58,553 nt of DNA. Origin: a virus. Below the pieces are notes generated by a model that was not told the DNA's origin, searched no databases, and worked only from the letters and a program-made list of their open reading frames with translations. This document shows, piece after piece, positions 15,686-21,954 of the stretch. The stretch covers positions 1 through 58,553 of IMG/VR virus record IMGVR_UViG_3300025000_000115; one strand, given 5' to 3'. Positions within the stretch are counted from its first letter, which is position 1. Each line of letters starts with the position of its first letter. Position numbers and translations under genes: made by a program.

Positions 15686-15933
15686 CCCCTGTGCCCTCCT
15701 GTCGTGTAGCGTATAGTTGCGTGGGCGTCGTGCTTTGCCCGGTTCCAGAGAATCCTGGCGGTGCTCAGGTCTGGTAACTCCGACCAATAAGCGGCGAACG
15801 TTTTAACCTGCTGCATGAATAAATGACTGATGAGCTGGCGGCGTGCCGGTGGGCTGTGTCGATATGCAGGCGGCGGACTGCCGCCTTGCCAGCTTATGGG
15901 CTGCGGTGGTATGTAGGTGTCGGGTAATTTCAT
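15682..15933 (-). CDS. Hypothetical proline-rich 83 aa protein
   Basis: The first 30 residues are Pro-rich (PPQPISWQGGSPPPAY), followed by a helical segment with Trp (FAAYWSELP, RILWNRAKHDAH). It overlaps both neighbours by four bases, so the start at 15933 is coupled to the stop of the gene at 15930. Nothing here points to a function. Confidence 0.55.
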   Translation of the reverse strand: MKLPDTYIPPQPISWQGGSPPPAYRHSPPARRQLISHLFMQQVKTFAAYWSELPDLSTARILWNRAKHDAHATIRYTTGGHRG

Positions 15934-16427
15934 GGTGTGTCACCGTGCAAGCAAGATTCATCCCCGCTGTCAATCTCGTCTAAACAATACGGACCTGGTT
16001 CGCTGTCGTTAATTGACCACGATGCACCACAAGCGTTACAGGTGGCAAAGTGCTGCCCGTGCTCGTAAAATACTGTTACTGCCTCGTGGTTGTGTGTCTC
16101 TCCCGAGTCCTTTAACCAGTCGGAAATATCATCAGTTGCTTCTGGGTCTTCCGTGCTCGGTGGTATATCATACATCTCTCTGCATTCGCGGGCGGCTTCT
16201 TCCTCGGTGTCATAAGGTCCGCTCCAATCTGTGCAATCAAGATAGCCTGGTTCTGACAATCTACTGAACCATCCGAAAACGGTTTCAACGTCTTCCGGTT
16301 CTACTCCGTAGGCTTCTGCCGCCTCTTCGTTGCCTGGATACTCGGTATACTCTTCAGGGGTTAATATATCGCCTTCAGGGGTGTTATTGATCCTCTGAAA
16401 ATGTCCGTGATATGTTTGCACTTGCAT
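15930..16427 (-). CDS. Hypothetical acidic 165 aa protein
   Basis: This very acidic protein has many Glu/Asp (TPEEYTEYPGNEEAAEAYG; EPEDVETVFGW). Near the C-terminus is a CxxC (FATCNACGASW) with a further pair of Cys and a His, so a small zinc site is likely. The charge pattern resembles DNA-mimic or anti-host proteins, but that is only suggestive. The start has CAGGAGGC upstream. Confidence 0.6.
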   Translation of the reverse strand: MQVQTYHGHFQRINNTPEGDILTPEEYTEYPGNEEAAEAYGVEPEDVETVFGWFSRLSEPGYLDCTDWSGPYDTEEEAARECREMYDIPPSTEDPEATDDISDWLKDSGETHNHEAVTVFYEHGQHFATCNACGASWSINDSEPGPYCLDEIDSGDESCLHGDTP

Positions 16428-16453
16428 GGTGTTGCCTCCTGGGCTGTTGTGGT

Positions 16454-16510
16454 CTATCCTCTATGCCATATAATGGCGGCAATGATCAGTACTATAATTA
16501 ACTCTGGCAT
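16454..16510 (-). CDS. 18-residue hydrophobic microprotein
   Basis: ATG at 16510 overlaps the end of the upstream gene, and GGAG lies nine bases before it. The 18 residues (MPELIIVLIIAAIIWHRG) form one membrane-spanning helix with a basic end. It is at the lower limit of what can be called a gene. The matching arrangement of other tiny membrane peptides in this genome raises its credibility. Confidence 0.35.
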   Translation of the reverse strand: MPELIIVLIIAAIIWHRG

Positions 16511-16908
16511 GGCGGTTGCTCCGTTCGGACATGGATCACAGCAACGTCAATCAGTCGCTTGTCCGGTAACTCGAATAGAATCGAACTGGTGAAGCAGCTC
16601 CGGCGCTTGCCTGCTATGGATACCCAGCCTTCCAGACAATAACCTGATTGTCTAGGCGCTGTTATGGTTCGATCACCGTGCAGCGTGTACGTGTTTACAT
16701 AGTCATAACCTGCTGCGCCTGGCTTCCATGTGGCTGTGGTGGCAAGTGCTTTATAGCTTCTGATAATTGACCACGGGCCGGTGGTTACAATCTCGCCTCG
16801 GCGTTCTCCTGCTGCTATTGCTTCGGAGCCGAATAATGAGAGTGCGTCGGCGTCGCTGATTGGTGTTGCGCCTGGCTGCGCTTTTAATGTTAGTGGTTGC
16901 TGTCTCAT
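16498..16908 (-). CDS. Hypothetical 136 aa protein
   Basis: The protein has a Gln/Pro-rich start (MRQQPLTLKAQPGATP) and a mostly beta-strand body with Tyr-rich strands (YDYVNTYTLHGDRTI) and two Cys. The ribosome site is CAGGAGGCC. No motifs for catalysis or membrane insertion are seen. It is one of a run of accessory early genes of unknown function. Confidence 0.6.
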   Translation of the reverse strand: MRQQPLTLKAQPGATPISDADALSLFGSEAIAAGERRGEIVTTGPWSIIRSYKALATTATWKPGAAGYDYVNTYTLHGDRTITAPRQSGYCLEGWVSIAGKRRSCFTSSILFELPDKRLIDVAVIHVRTEQPPCQS

Positions 16909-16930
16909 GGTATGTGGCCTCCTGGTGCTG

Positions 16931-17419
16931 TTACGATTGTATTATTTTAACTTTTTTATGGCCTAATATGTCTCGGCAAATATCAGTCAGTGCGTCTTCC
17001 ATTGCTCGGCTACCGCATCCGCCTATACGCGCTTTTCGTTTATAATCAATAGGTGTTACTTCCGTTTTTCCTGTCGTTCCGTTCCAGTGGCTTTCTGTTC
17101 GCTGCTTGCCTGATTTGTATGGTGTGCCGAATAATTCGATACCTGCTGATGTAATGGCTTCCTGTAATGCTGCTGATTCTTTGTGATATCCCCAGCCTCC
17201 TGCATTGCCTTTACCTGATGCACCATTATTACCGTGTAGCCACAGGCAACAATACACCACGCTGGCGTTACTGGATCGGGACATGTAAAACCGGGTAACG
17301 GCAAGTTCTTTTATCTCCCCTTTTATCACTGTCAAGGCTGTCAATGTATTAATTACTTCTTTGCTGTTAGCGGGCTGCTGTGCGTTAAACTGGTTGGCTT
17401 TGGTTCGGATAGCTTTCAT
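16931..17419 (-). CDS. Hypothetical 162 aa protein
   Basis: The sequence is rich in short beta strands: TRFYMSRSSNASVVYCCLWLHG, in two turns, then a Gly-rich loop (GASGKGNAGGWGYHKESAA) and a basic helical C-terminus. The GKGNAGGWGYHK loop resembles conserved segments in phage proteins of unknown function seen elsewhere. The start has AAGGAG upstream. No role can be assigned. Confidence 0.65.
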   Translation of the reverse strand: MKAIRTKANQFNAQQPANSKEVINTLTALTVIKGEIKELAVTRFYMSRSSNASVVYCCLWLHGNNGASGKGNAGGWGYHKESAALQEAITSAGIELFGTPYKSGKQRTESHWNGTTGKTEVTPIDYKRKARIGGCGSRAMEDALTDICRDILGHKKVKIIQS

Positions 17420-17438
17420 TGTGTAGGCTCCTTGTCTG

Positions 17439-17690
17439 TTAGAATGGAAAATATTTAGCTGTTAAGCGGTCGCGCCACTGGTTAAAAGTCAAGCTGTCTA
17501 TTGTTCGCAGATATGTTGCGTATAAAGTTGGACCGATGCGGGCCGTATATTCTGCACCTTCCTTGTAAATGTTAAAACCCGACATATTGCAGGCGTACCA
17601 TAAATAAAATAACAGTTCTGCCCTGGTCTTTGGGTAACGCTCCCCGGTGCGTTCTATCTGCTCGGCTGCCCAGTGTGTACGGCGTGTCAT
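17439..17690 (-). CDS. Hypothetical 83 aa protein
   Basis: I chose ATG at 17690, preceded by AAGGAGCC. The longer frame to 17939 overlaps the gene at 17773-18240 and the membrane peptide. The protein has a helical start (THWAAEQIERTGERYPKTRAE) and an aromatic-rich middle (LLFYLWYACNMSGFNIY). No family is recognised. Confidence 0.6.
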   Translation of the reverse strand: MTRRTHWAAEQIERTGERYPKTRAELLFYLWYACNMSGFNIYKEGAEYTARIGPTLYATYLRTIDSLTFNQWRDRLTAKYFPF

Positions 17691-17704
17691 GGTATGTTGG
17701 CTCC

Positions 17705-17785
17705 TTATAGTAAGATAATAACGGCGATAACGTAAAATATAACGGCTGCGAGTGCTGCCTGTAGTATTATGTTCACAGTTCCCAT
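17705..17785 (-). CDS. 26-residue membrane microprotein
   Basis: ATG at 17785 has GGGAGG eleven bases upstream inside the preceding gene. The peptide GTVNIILQAALAAVIFYVIA plus VIILL is a single hydrophobic helix with no charged residue. The end lies 15 bases before the next start. It resembles the other tiny membrane peptides of this phage in size, place between genes, and coupling. Confidence 0.55.
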   Translation of the reverse strand: MGTVNIILQAALAAVIFYVIAVIILL

Positions 17786-18240
17786 ATTCTACCGTCCTCC
17801 CATCCGAATGAATACCGGCGAAAAGTTTGCAGCTCTTTAAAATGGTTATCTCTGCGGGCCTCAATATTTGCGAAAGATAAACCGGTATCCTCTTCCACGA
17901 TATAACATGATCGGGCTTTATAGTGCCGCTCGTTGCCACTGTTAAAATAATTAAAGCTGTTTTGCGGGCTAATTTTATAACCGAGTTGGTGCAGGCGGTT
18001 TGTCACTTCCTCGGTTGTCAATAGTTGCATTCCTGCATGGATCATAACGAATGCTTCCAGCTCTGTTTCGTCGTTATATGGTCCCCTGATATGTGCAGCG
18101 TGTGTGTCGCCTTCTGCTATACATATAATCCGGTGTTCTTCCTGGGCGTCGGGAAGCGTCGTTTTGCAGGCTATAATGTGCCGAGGGTCAACTGGTTTGC
18201 CAAAATTCAGCGGTTTAGTTATCAGGTATATTGCATTCAT
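17773..18240 (-). CDS. Hypothetical 155 aa protein
   Basis: This mixed alpha/beta protein begins with strands (AIYLITKPLNFGKP), followed by CKTTLPDAQEEHRIICIAEG. A helical region then carries MIHAGMQLLTTEEVTNRLHQ, and the C-terminal tail is aromatic and acidic. Its start overlaps the upstream stop by four bases. No catalytic motif is recognised. Confidence 0.6.
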   Translation of the reverse strand: MNAIYLITKPLNFGKPVDPRHIIACKTTLPDAQEEHRIICIAEGDTHAAHIRGPYNDETELEAFVMIHAGMQLLTTEEVTNRLHQLGYKISPQNSFNYFNSGNERHYKARSCYIVEEDTGLSFANIEARRDNHFKELQTFRRYSFGWEDGRIWEL

Positions 18241-18428
18241 ACTGTCCTCCTCATGGCGTGTGCGTGTCTGATGGTCTGCGGGTGTCTGCCTGTCTCCAGT
18301 GCTGTCCAGATATGATTCATGGCGGCGTCAAGGGTTGCTTTCATTGCCTGGAGTCCTCCCCGGTTATACGCTCTGTCTGCGAGTCGGTTTAATATGCGGG
18401 CCTGGTATTGGGTGTCAGTGTAACGCAT
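18237..18428 (-). CDS. Hypothetical helical 63 aa protein
   Basis: This small basic protein is predicted to be all-helical (YQARILNRLADRAYNRG; AMKATLDAAMNHIWTALE). The start has CAGGAGGCACACACC upstream, the leader type shared by several genes in this block. It may be a small regulator or inhibitor. There is no direct evidence. Confidence 0.6.
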   Translation of the reverse strand: MRYTDTQYQARILNRLADRAYNRGGLQAMKATLDAAMNHIWTALETGRHPQTIRHAHAMRRTV

Positions 18429-18461
18429 GGTGTGTGCCTCCTGGTGGTGTGTGGCGTGTGG

Positions 18462-18659
18462 TTATGCAGCGTGATTATTGATTGCGTCTGCAATTATTTC
18501 GGCGCTTAGTTTATTTTTTGCAGGGATATCAGAAAAATAATCATTCATATCAAGAAACCTTACGTTATAAACAATACTATTGTCAGTAAGTCTTACTTCA
18601 ACAACTTCCGCGACATTATGACTTGTTACTCTAATCGACTGGTGATTTGTCTTTGCCAT
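18462..18659 (-). CDS. Hypothetical 65 aa protein, first gene of an early transcript
   Basis: The protein has a beta-rich first half (SIRVTSHNVAEVVEVRL) and a helical end (KLSAEIIADAINNHAA). It is the first gene after the strong promoter at 18702-18729, with GGAGGG as ribosome site. Genes in this place are often expressed early and act on the host. The function is unknown. Confidence 0.6.
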   Translation of the reverse strand: MAKTNHQSIRVTSHNVAEVVEVRLTDNSIVYNVRFLDMNDYFSDIPAKNKLSAEIIADAINNHAA

Positions 18660-18701
18660 TTGCTGCCCTCCTGTTTGTATTTATTCCCGTCTATGATTAC
18701 C

Positions 18702-18729
18702 AGCATACAGTAATTTGATTATATGTCAA
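18702..18729 (-). promoter_or_regulatory. Early promoter, copy 2 of a repeated promoter
   Basis: Minus strand TTGACA (18729-18724), 16 bp, TATGCT (18707-18702). The whole stretch, including the spacer, is nearly identical to 22516-22543. It lies about 45 bases before the gene at 18462-18659. Confidence 0.7.
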
Positions 18730-18776
18730 CAAAATAATCTAAATTATTTTAGCGGGTGGATCGGCTCCAGCCTGGG

Positions 18777-18846
18777 GGCTCCTGGCTCCTGGCTCCTGGC
18801 TCCTGGCTCCTGGCTCCTGGCTCCTGGCTCCTGGCTTTTGGCTCCT
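18777..18846. repeat. 7 bp tandem repeat (GGCTCCT)
   Basis: Ten consecutive heptamers GGCTCCT, one altered to GGCTTTT, lie in non-coding DNA upstream of the promoter at 18702-18729. They are followed by GCTCCTGGGGGCG-type words to about 18887. The block has the same period as the one at 14024-14112 but a different unit. Confidence 0.9.
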
Positions 18847-18887
18847 GCTCCTGGGGGCGGGCCTGGGGGCTCCTGCTCCTGGGGGCG

Positions 18888-18972
18888 ATCAGTCTTAATG
18901 AGAGAATTTTAATTAGAATAGGCTGTTCACAGCGCCCTGGGTGCATATACGGGCGGCAAACAGATTAAATCG
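18888..18972. other. Gap without a recognised gene
   Basis: Between the heptamer block and the 46 bp repeats I see no gene or clear signal. The sequence is unremarkable and AT-rich to 18920. Confidence 0.4.
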
Positions 18973-19064
18973 TTTGGTCGGATTTTTATAAAATGTGTCA
19001 GGACAATTGGTGAGGGGCTTTGGTCGGATTTTTATAAAATACTGCTGGACAATTGGCGAGTCGG
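18973..19064. repeat. 46 bp tandem duplication
   Basis: Two adjacent copies (18973-19018 and 19019-19064) share a 22 bp first part, from TTTGGTCGG to ATAAAAT, and a second word GGACAATTGG, with a few differences between. Each copy has an AT-rich core next to a conserved GGTCGG. They may be binding sites for a regulator or for recombination. They lie just past the last gene after the cassette array. Confidence 0.85.
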
Positions 19065-19089
19065 AGTGCTGTCTATCGGGCAGCACTCC
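19063..19089 (-). terminator. Possible terminator hairpin without T tract
   Basis: GGAGTGCTG and CAGCACTCC form a perfect 9 bp stem with a 9-base loop, 45 bases past the stop of the gene at 19134-19448. No run of T follows, so it may be a Rho-dependent end, an RNA-stabilising stem or an operator. Confidence 0.5.
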
Positions 19090-19133
19090 TTAGTCCCGTC
19101 AAATGTTTTACATCAGAGCATAGGCATCACCTC

Positions 19134-19448
19134 CTAATCATAGACATATAACGGAGTACGTTTACATGATTTCCTGATTTTCTCCATTGCTGTGCTGAAT
19201 CCGCATTCCTGCCAAAATTGTCCGTCTACGTCGATTTTAAATCGGCCACGCCTGCTTCCTGGATGGAAGAGCAATACATGAGTTTGACCGGAAATCAGAT
19301 TGTCAACTGTGATTCTAATGCAGTCATTCGGGAGTTCAGGTGGATATGTTCGTGGGTTTTCGTCGTGATATTGTTGCCAACGCGCTTCTGCACCACGCCT
19401 GCCACGTTCTGAATTTTTCACCCTGCGTTGTTCACGAGTTAGTATCAT
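19134..19448 (-). CDS. Hypothetical 104 aa protein
   Basis: The N-terminus is strongly basic and helical (LTREQRRVKNSERGRRGAEA). It is followed by a beta-rich part with the segment FHPGSRRGRFKIDVDGQFW. This organisation suggests a small nucleic-acid-binding protein. It is the last gene before the 46 bp repeats. No family is recognised. Confidence 0.55.
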   Translation of the reverse strand: MILTREQRRVKNSERGRRGAEARWQQYHDENPRTYPPELPNDCIRITVDNLISGQTHVLLFHPGSRRGRFKIDVDGQFWQECGFSTAMEKIRKSCKRTPLYVYD

Positions 19449-19498
19449 TTTACTATCCGCGCTTCCTTACATAATTAGGTTAATAGCTGGTTATGCGA

Positions 19499-19882
19499 CT
19501 ATACTCGTTTGCCGCCGCGCTTAAATTCCCTGTGCCGGTTCTTCTCGACTTTCGCCAGAATTGCAGCTTTGAGGTCGATCCCCATGCCATGAGAAAGACC
19601 GATCAACCGAATGCCCACGTCTGCAAGTTCTTCATCAAAATTGACACGATCTCCCTTGCGGAACGCTTCCAGTGCTTCGGCTACCTCGGAAACTATCAGC
19701 ATCAGAACAGCAGGGATTTCGTGCTTATCCTCCCAATCCTCAGACGTGGTTACTTTCCAGCCATGCAGGAGCTTGTTGGAATGTATTTCAGCACCAACAT
19801 CGCTTAACCAGTCGCCGCACACAGTCGGGCGGTCACTGGCTCTGATCGAATCTTCTATACCTTCATCCCATGTTGTACTCAT
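19499..19882 (-). CDS. MazG-like nucleotide pyrophosphohydrolase
   Basis: This 127 aa protein has the all-alpha NTP-pyrophosphatase signature. SEVAEALEAFRKGD supplies the first acidic pair and FDEELADVGIRLIGL the second (EExxE...ExxD type, metal-binding). The end KVEKNRHREFKRGG is typical of MazG-like proteins. Such enzymes hydrolyse (d)NTPs or (p)ppGpp-related nucleotides, and phage copies are thought to tune host nucleotide pools. The gene abuts the cassette array, and its start is 36 bases from a half attC-like site, so it may itself have entered with the array. Confidence 0.88.
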   Translation of the reverse strand: MSTTWDEGIEDSIRASDRPTVCGDWLSDVGAEIHSNKLLHGWKVTTSEDWEDKHEIPAVLMLIVSEVAEALEAFRKGDRVNFDEELADVGIRLIGLSHGMGIDLKAAILAKVEKNRHREFKRGGKRV

Positions 19883-19894
19883 TTCCTTATCCTT

Positions 19895-19924
19895 TCCGCC
19901 CGCTGGTGGGCTTGATCGTTATAT
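19895..19924 (+). other. Half attC-like site at the left end of the cassette array
   Basis: Only the right half is present: a short inverted repeat GCCC/GGGC (19899-19912), then CTTGATC and the core GTTATAT (19918-19924). The stop codon of the methyltransferase gene (TAA, read on the minus strand) lies inside this core. No matching AAC core is found to the left; the MazG-like gene begins there instead. I read it as a truncated attC or the boundary of the array. Confidence 0.5.
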
Positions 19925-20419
19925 TTTCAGAAACGCCACCCAATGAGTTTGGGCTTTTTTACCGCTACGGTGGCCGTATAGCGGCTGATGTGGTGTAAGC
20001 GCCAGAATGTCCCGCAGAGGTATTTCAGCATCACACCATTTAAAAATGAGCGTCCCCATCGGTTTCAGCACTCTGAAGCATTCAGCGAAACCGCCTGAAA
20101 TCATTGCTTGCCATCCGTCACCAAGTTTTCCATATTTCTTTTCCAGAATACCGGTACCAGTGCCGCCCAATCGCTTTCCGGTGTGGTGTGGCGGATCAAA
20201 AACAACGTGGAAAAACGAATCATCGTCAAAGGGTAGCGCCGTAAAATCAGCCTCAATGTCCGGCTTCACAGTTAGAATAGCGCCGTTTTTGTATGCCCTT
20301 CCCGGCTCCACGATAATATCCTCAGTTCTGCAATCTACGAACATGGCTCTTGCGTCCTTTTTATCCATCCACATCATTTTGCAGCTGCAACATGCGTCTA
20401 AAACAGGTGGTAATTGCAA
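19919..20419 (-). CDS. SAM-dependent methyltransferase in a cassette
   Basis: This 166 aa protein has FVDCRTEDIIVEPG-type start motifs and the active-site-like motif FDPPHHTG (DPPx, as in amino-methylating DNA/RNA enzymes), followed by FRVLKPMGTLIFKW. Related small phage and cassette-borne proteins are called SAM-dependent or DNA methyltransferases. The substrate is unknown. The start is probably TTG at 20419 after AAGGAGACG. The gene fills one cassette, with its stop codon inside the GTTATAT core at 19918 and its start 16 bases from the attC-like site at 20436-20493. Confidence 0.8.
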   Translation of the reverse strand: MQLPPVLDACCSCKMMWMDKKDARAMFVDCRTEDIIVEPGRAYKNGAILTVKPDIEADFTALPFDDDSFFHVVFDPPHHTGKRLGGTGTGILEKKYGKLGDGWQAMISGGFAECFRVLKPMGTLIFKWCDAEIPLRDILALTPHQPLYGHRSGKKAQTHWVAFLKI

Positions 20420-20435
20420 TTTCGTCTCCTTGAAA

Positions 20436-20493
20436 ATATAACAAAACGCTCGAAGCCGACCGCTTCGCGGCGGTTCATCTCAAGCCGTTATAG
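20436..20493 (+). other. attC-like recombination site B (58 bp)
   Basis: The left core is ATATAAC (20436-20442) and the right core GTTATAG (20487-20493). The arms CCG-A-CCGC and GCGGCGG around a TTC loop pair with one extra A on the left. The sequence closely follows the aadA1 integron attC as I remember it, in the same polarity: AAGCCGAC, CCGCTTCGCGGCG and CTCAAG are all shared. The stop codon of the upstream gene (20488) is inside the right core. Orientation is given by the extra base and by TAACAA on the left. Confidence 0.85.
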
Positions 20494-20733
20494 CGAACGC
20501 GATGGCTCGCATTTATCGCTGAATGAATCGGCAAGTTTTTCCAACGTGTCCAAGTCGCTGAACATGATTTTGCGGGATTTCTGATCGTCACCTGACCGAC
20601 AATGATCAACGATTATGCCGTAGAATTTGCCGCTATCTACACCCTGATAGGCATGAACTCGTATCATTGGAGTACAGATATTGCCTAATGTGCCGATTTC
20701 AACCACCTTCAAATCTTCAATTTTCTGAATCAT
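20488..20733 (-). CDS. Hypothetical 81 aa cassette protein
   Basis: AGGGGG lies six bases before the ATG at 20733 (a second ATG three bases earlier is possible). The frame extends to 20802, but that part would run through the attC-like site. The protein is mixed alpha/beta: IEDLKVVEIGTLGNI at the start, then GKFYGIIVDHCRSGDD, and an acidic helical end (DLDTLEKLADSFSDK). No known domain is recognised. TAA at 20490-20488 lies in the site's core. Confidence 0.65.
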   Translation of the reverse strand: MIQKIEDLKVVEIGTLGNICTPMIRVHAYQGVDSGKFYGIIVDHCRSGDDQKSRKIMFSDLDTLEKLADSFSDKCEPSRSL

Positions 20734-20752
20734 CATTGTCCCCCTGAAATCG

Positions 20753-20815
20753 CTATAACCAGTGCTCGGACGCCGCCCGATAAGGCACGGCGGGTCAAGC
20801 ACATGGTCGTTATAA
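20753..20815 (+). other. attC-like recombination site C (63 bp)
   Basis: The left core is CTATAAC (20753-20759) and the right core GTTATAA (20809-20815). The outer arms GTGCT/AGCAC and inner arms GAC-G-CCGCC/GGCGG-GTC pair, with one unpaired G on the left arm, as in integron attC sites. The loop is CGATAAGGCAC. The cassette gene to the right stops 16 bases beyond the right core. Confidence 0.85.
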
Positions 20816-20830
20816 TTCTTGCCGTAATTG

Positions 20831-21277
20831 TTACACCGAAGTGTCTAACGCTTCCACATCCCAAATTATTTCATGGGTGTCCTCTGGAAATCTCTCCCTC
20901 ACAATTCGCTGGGCAAACTCCAGAGCAAACTTAGGATCAGTAAACCCCAACTTCAGAGCGTCGTAATCTGCTGTCTCTGCGATCTCCTCGTATGGGATCG
21001 TATCATCCCAGTTCAAGCGGAAACCCTTATGCTCTTTTGGGTGATCCCATAGCACAACCTCTCTGAATCCATCCTCCTCTTGAATGAGTAGAGGAATGTC
21101 TTCAGCGGTGAATGAAACATAGTAATGGGTAGCGTTTTCATCTTCGTTTACCCATGTCGTTGCTTTAATAACCACCTTACGTTTGTATGCAGGAAACATT
21201 GCAGAGCGAAGTAAATGCGCCCAGTTGGGATAATTTTTTAAGTTGCCACCGAAAGATGAACCACACGATTTATACAT
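20831..21277 (-). CDS. Hypothetical 148 aa cassette protein
   Basis: Start ATG at 21277 is chosen for AAGGAGGT three bases upstream; the longer frame to 21310 has none. The protein begins with a Cys (YKSCGSSFGGNL), has a beta-rich middle (KVVIKATTWVNEDENA) and an acidic helical C-terminal third (EFAQRIVRERFPED). It is soluble and unrecognised. Small proteins of this kind are common in integron cassettes. Confidence 0.7.
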   Translation of the reverse strand: MYKSCGSSFGGNLKNYPNWAHLLRSAMFPAYKRKVVIKATTWVNEDENATHYYVSFTAEDIPLLIQEEDGFREVVLWDHPKEHKGFRLNWDDTIPYEEIAETADYDALKLGFTDPKFALEFAQRIVRERFPEDTHEIIWDVEALDTSV

Positions 21278-21314
21278 AATACCTCCTTGTCCTTTGTTCT
21301 GTTGCACCACCGAA

Positions 21315-21375
21315 TTATAACAATTGGCAGGGCGACGACGCGCTTCGCTTGCGTGTCAGCCGAAGCCCGTTATAG
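21315..21375 (+). other. attC-like recombination site D (61 bp)
   Basis: The left core is TTATAAC followed by AATT (21315-21321), and the right core is GTTATAG (21369-21375). The arms GAC-G-ACGC and GCGT-GTC pair with an extra G on the left. The central loop is GCTTCGCTT. TAACAATT at the left end is the commonest integron attC beginning. The stop of the 84 aa gene overlaps the right core. Confidence 0.88.
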
Positions 21376-21624
21376 TGCTCTCTGATTCCATGCAGCGATT
21401 GCATTGTTCGCTATTGCAAAAGTCCCTTGCAATTTAGGCTGTACCGGACAGACTCCAAATGTCTCGCAGTTGACACTATGGACGCCAAAATGTTTTCTCA
21501 ACGTCGGTACTAATCCGCACCAGGGACAGGGGAGCAATTCAGCCAAAACAGGAGTGTCTGTTTTTGTGTCTGGACATTCTTCAGAGTGGTCAATATTGCA
21601 GTCGCAACAACTGATTTTCGCCAT
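21370..21624 (-). CDS. Cys-rich 84 aa cassette protein
   Basis: The protein is rich in Cys: SCCDCNIDHSEECPD at the start and ELLPCPWCGLVP near the middle, then CETFGVCP. The LLPCPWCG segment is the zinc-ribbon start seen in Lar-type restriction-alleviation and related small phage proteins (typically KPCPFCG with a HxxxC or CxxC partner). That similarity is from memory. It fills one cassette with GGAGGG as ribosome site, and its stop codon is inside the attC-like core. Confidence 0.7.
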   Translation of the reverse strand: MAKISCCDCNIDHSEECPDTKTDTPVLAELLPCPWCGLVPTLRKHFGVHSVNCETFGVCPVQPKLQGTFAIANNAIAAWNQRAL

Positions 21625-21654
21625 TGAGTTTCCCTCCTTCGTGGCAACCCCGCA

Positions 21655-21716
21655 AGATAACCAGCGGCAGGTGCTTATTTCGCTGCGCTCAAAAGCACAG
21701 CCTTATGACGTTAAAT
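21655..21716 (+). other. attC-like recombination site E (62 bp)
   Basis: The left core is AGATAAC (21655-21661) and the right core GTTAAAT (21710-21716), which matches the GTTRRRY consensus exactly. Arms GGC-AG-GTGCTT and AAGCAC-A-GCC pair, with one more unpaired base on the left than on the right. The loop is about 16 bases. The stop codon of the 54 aa gene (TAA) is inside the right core. Confidence 0.82.
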
Positions 21717-21875
21717 TGACACTGGATTTCTGACCTCGTTAATACGGTCAAACGCCCACTTGTTTTCCGGCATGTCATGTAATCGAACAAACCCAACTCC
21801 AAAATCACACTGAACAAATTTTCCATCAGTGGATTCTTGTATCAACATTGCAAATTCTTTTTCTGAGATGTTCAT
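21711..21875 (-). CDS. 54 aa cassette protein
   Basis: This frame is too short for usual callers. It starts with ATG at 21875 after AAGGGG and ends in TAA inside the right core of site E. The protein is helical at first (NISEKEFAMLIQEST), then beta-rich (FVQCDFGVGFVRLHD). No family is known. It has its own start, ribosome site and stop inside one cassette, as its neighbours do. Confidence 0.65.
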   Translation of the reverse strand: MNISEKEFAMLIQESTDGKFVQCDFGVGFVRLHDMPENKWAFDRINEVRNPVSI

Positions 21876-21891
21876 GATTACCCCTTTCACA

Positions 21892-21954
21892 ATTTAACCA
21901 GATAAATGCACTCTGGCTGCGATTCGCTTGCAGGTGATTTACAAGCCGTTATGT
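21892..21954 (+). other. attC-like recombination site F (63 bp), right end of the array
   Basis: The left core ATTTAAC (21892-21898) matches RYYYAAC exactly, and the right core is GTTATGT (21948-21954). Arms TAAAT-G-CAC and GTG-ATTTA pair with an unpaired G on the left, with an inner CTGC/GCAG stem. The stop of the 56 aa gene to the right overlaps the right core, so the array ends against ordinary phage genes here. Confidence 0.85.

Noticed and set aside
18749-18968. Frames on both strands through the GGCTCCT repeat (SQEPGAR, SWLLAPG peptides)
   Set aside because: A 7 bp repeat keeps all frames open. There is no ribosome site and no other coding sign.
19418-19500. Additional attC-like site downstream of MazG (GTTATGC at 19490)
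   Set aside because: Only an isolated core word. No paired arms or left AAC core within 80 bases.
20007-20441. Plus-strand 144 aa frame ending in the attC-like site B
   Set aside because: It is antisense to the methyltransferase, which has clear motifs. It would have matched canonical cassette polarity, but its sequence looks like random antisense.
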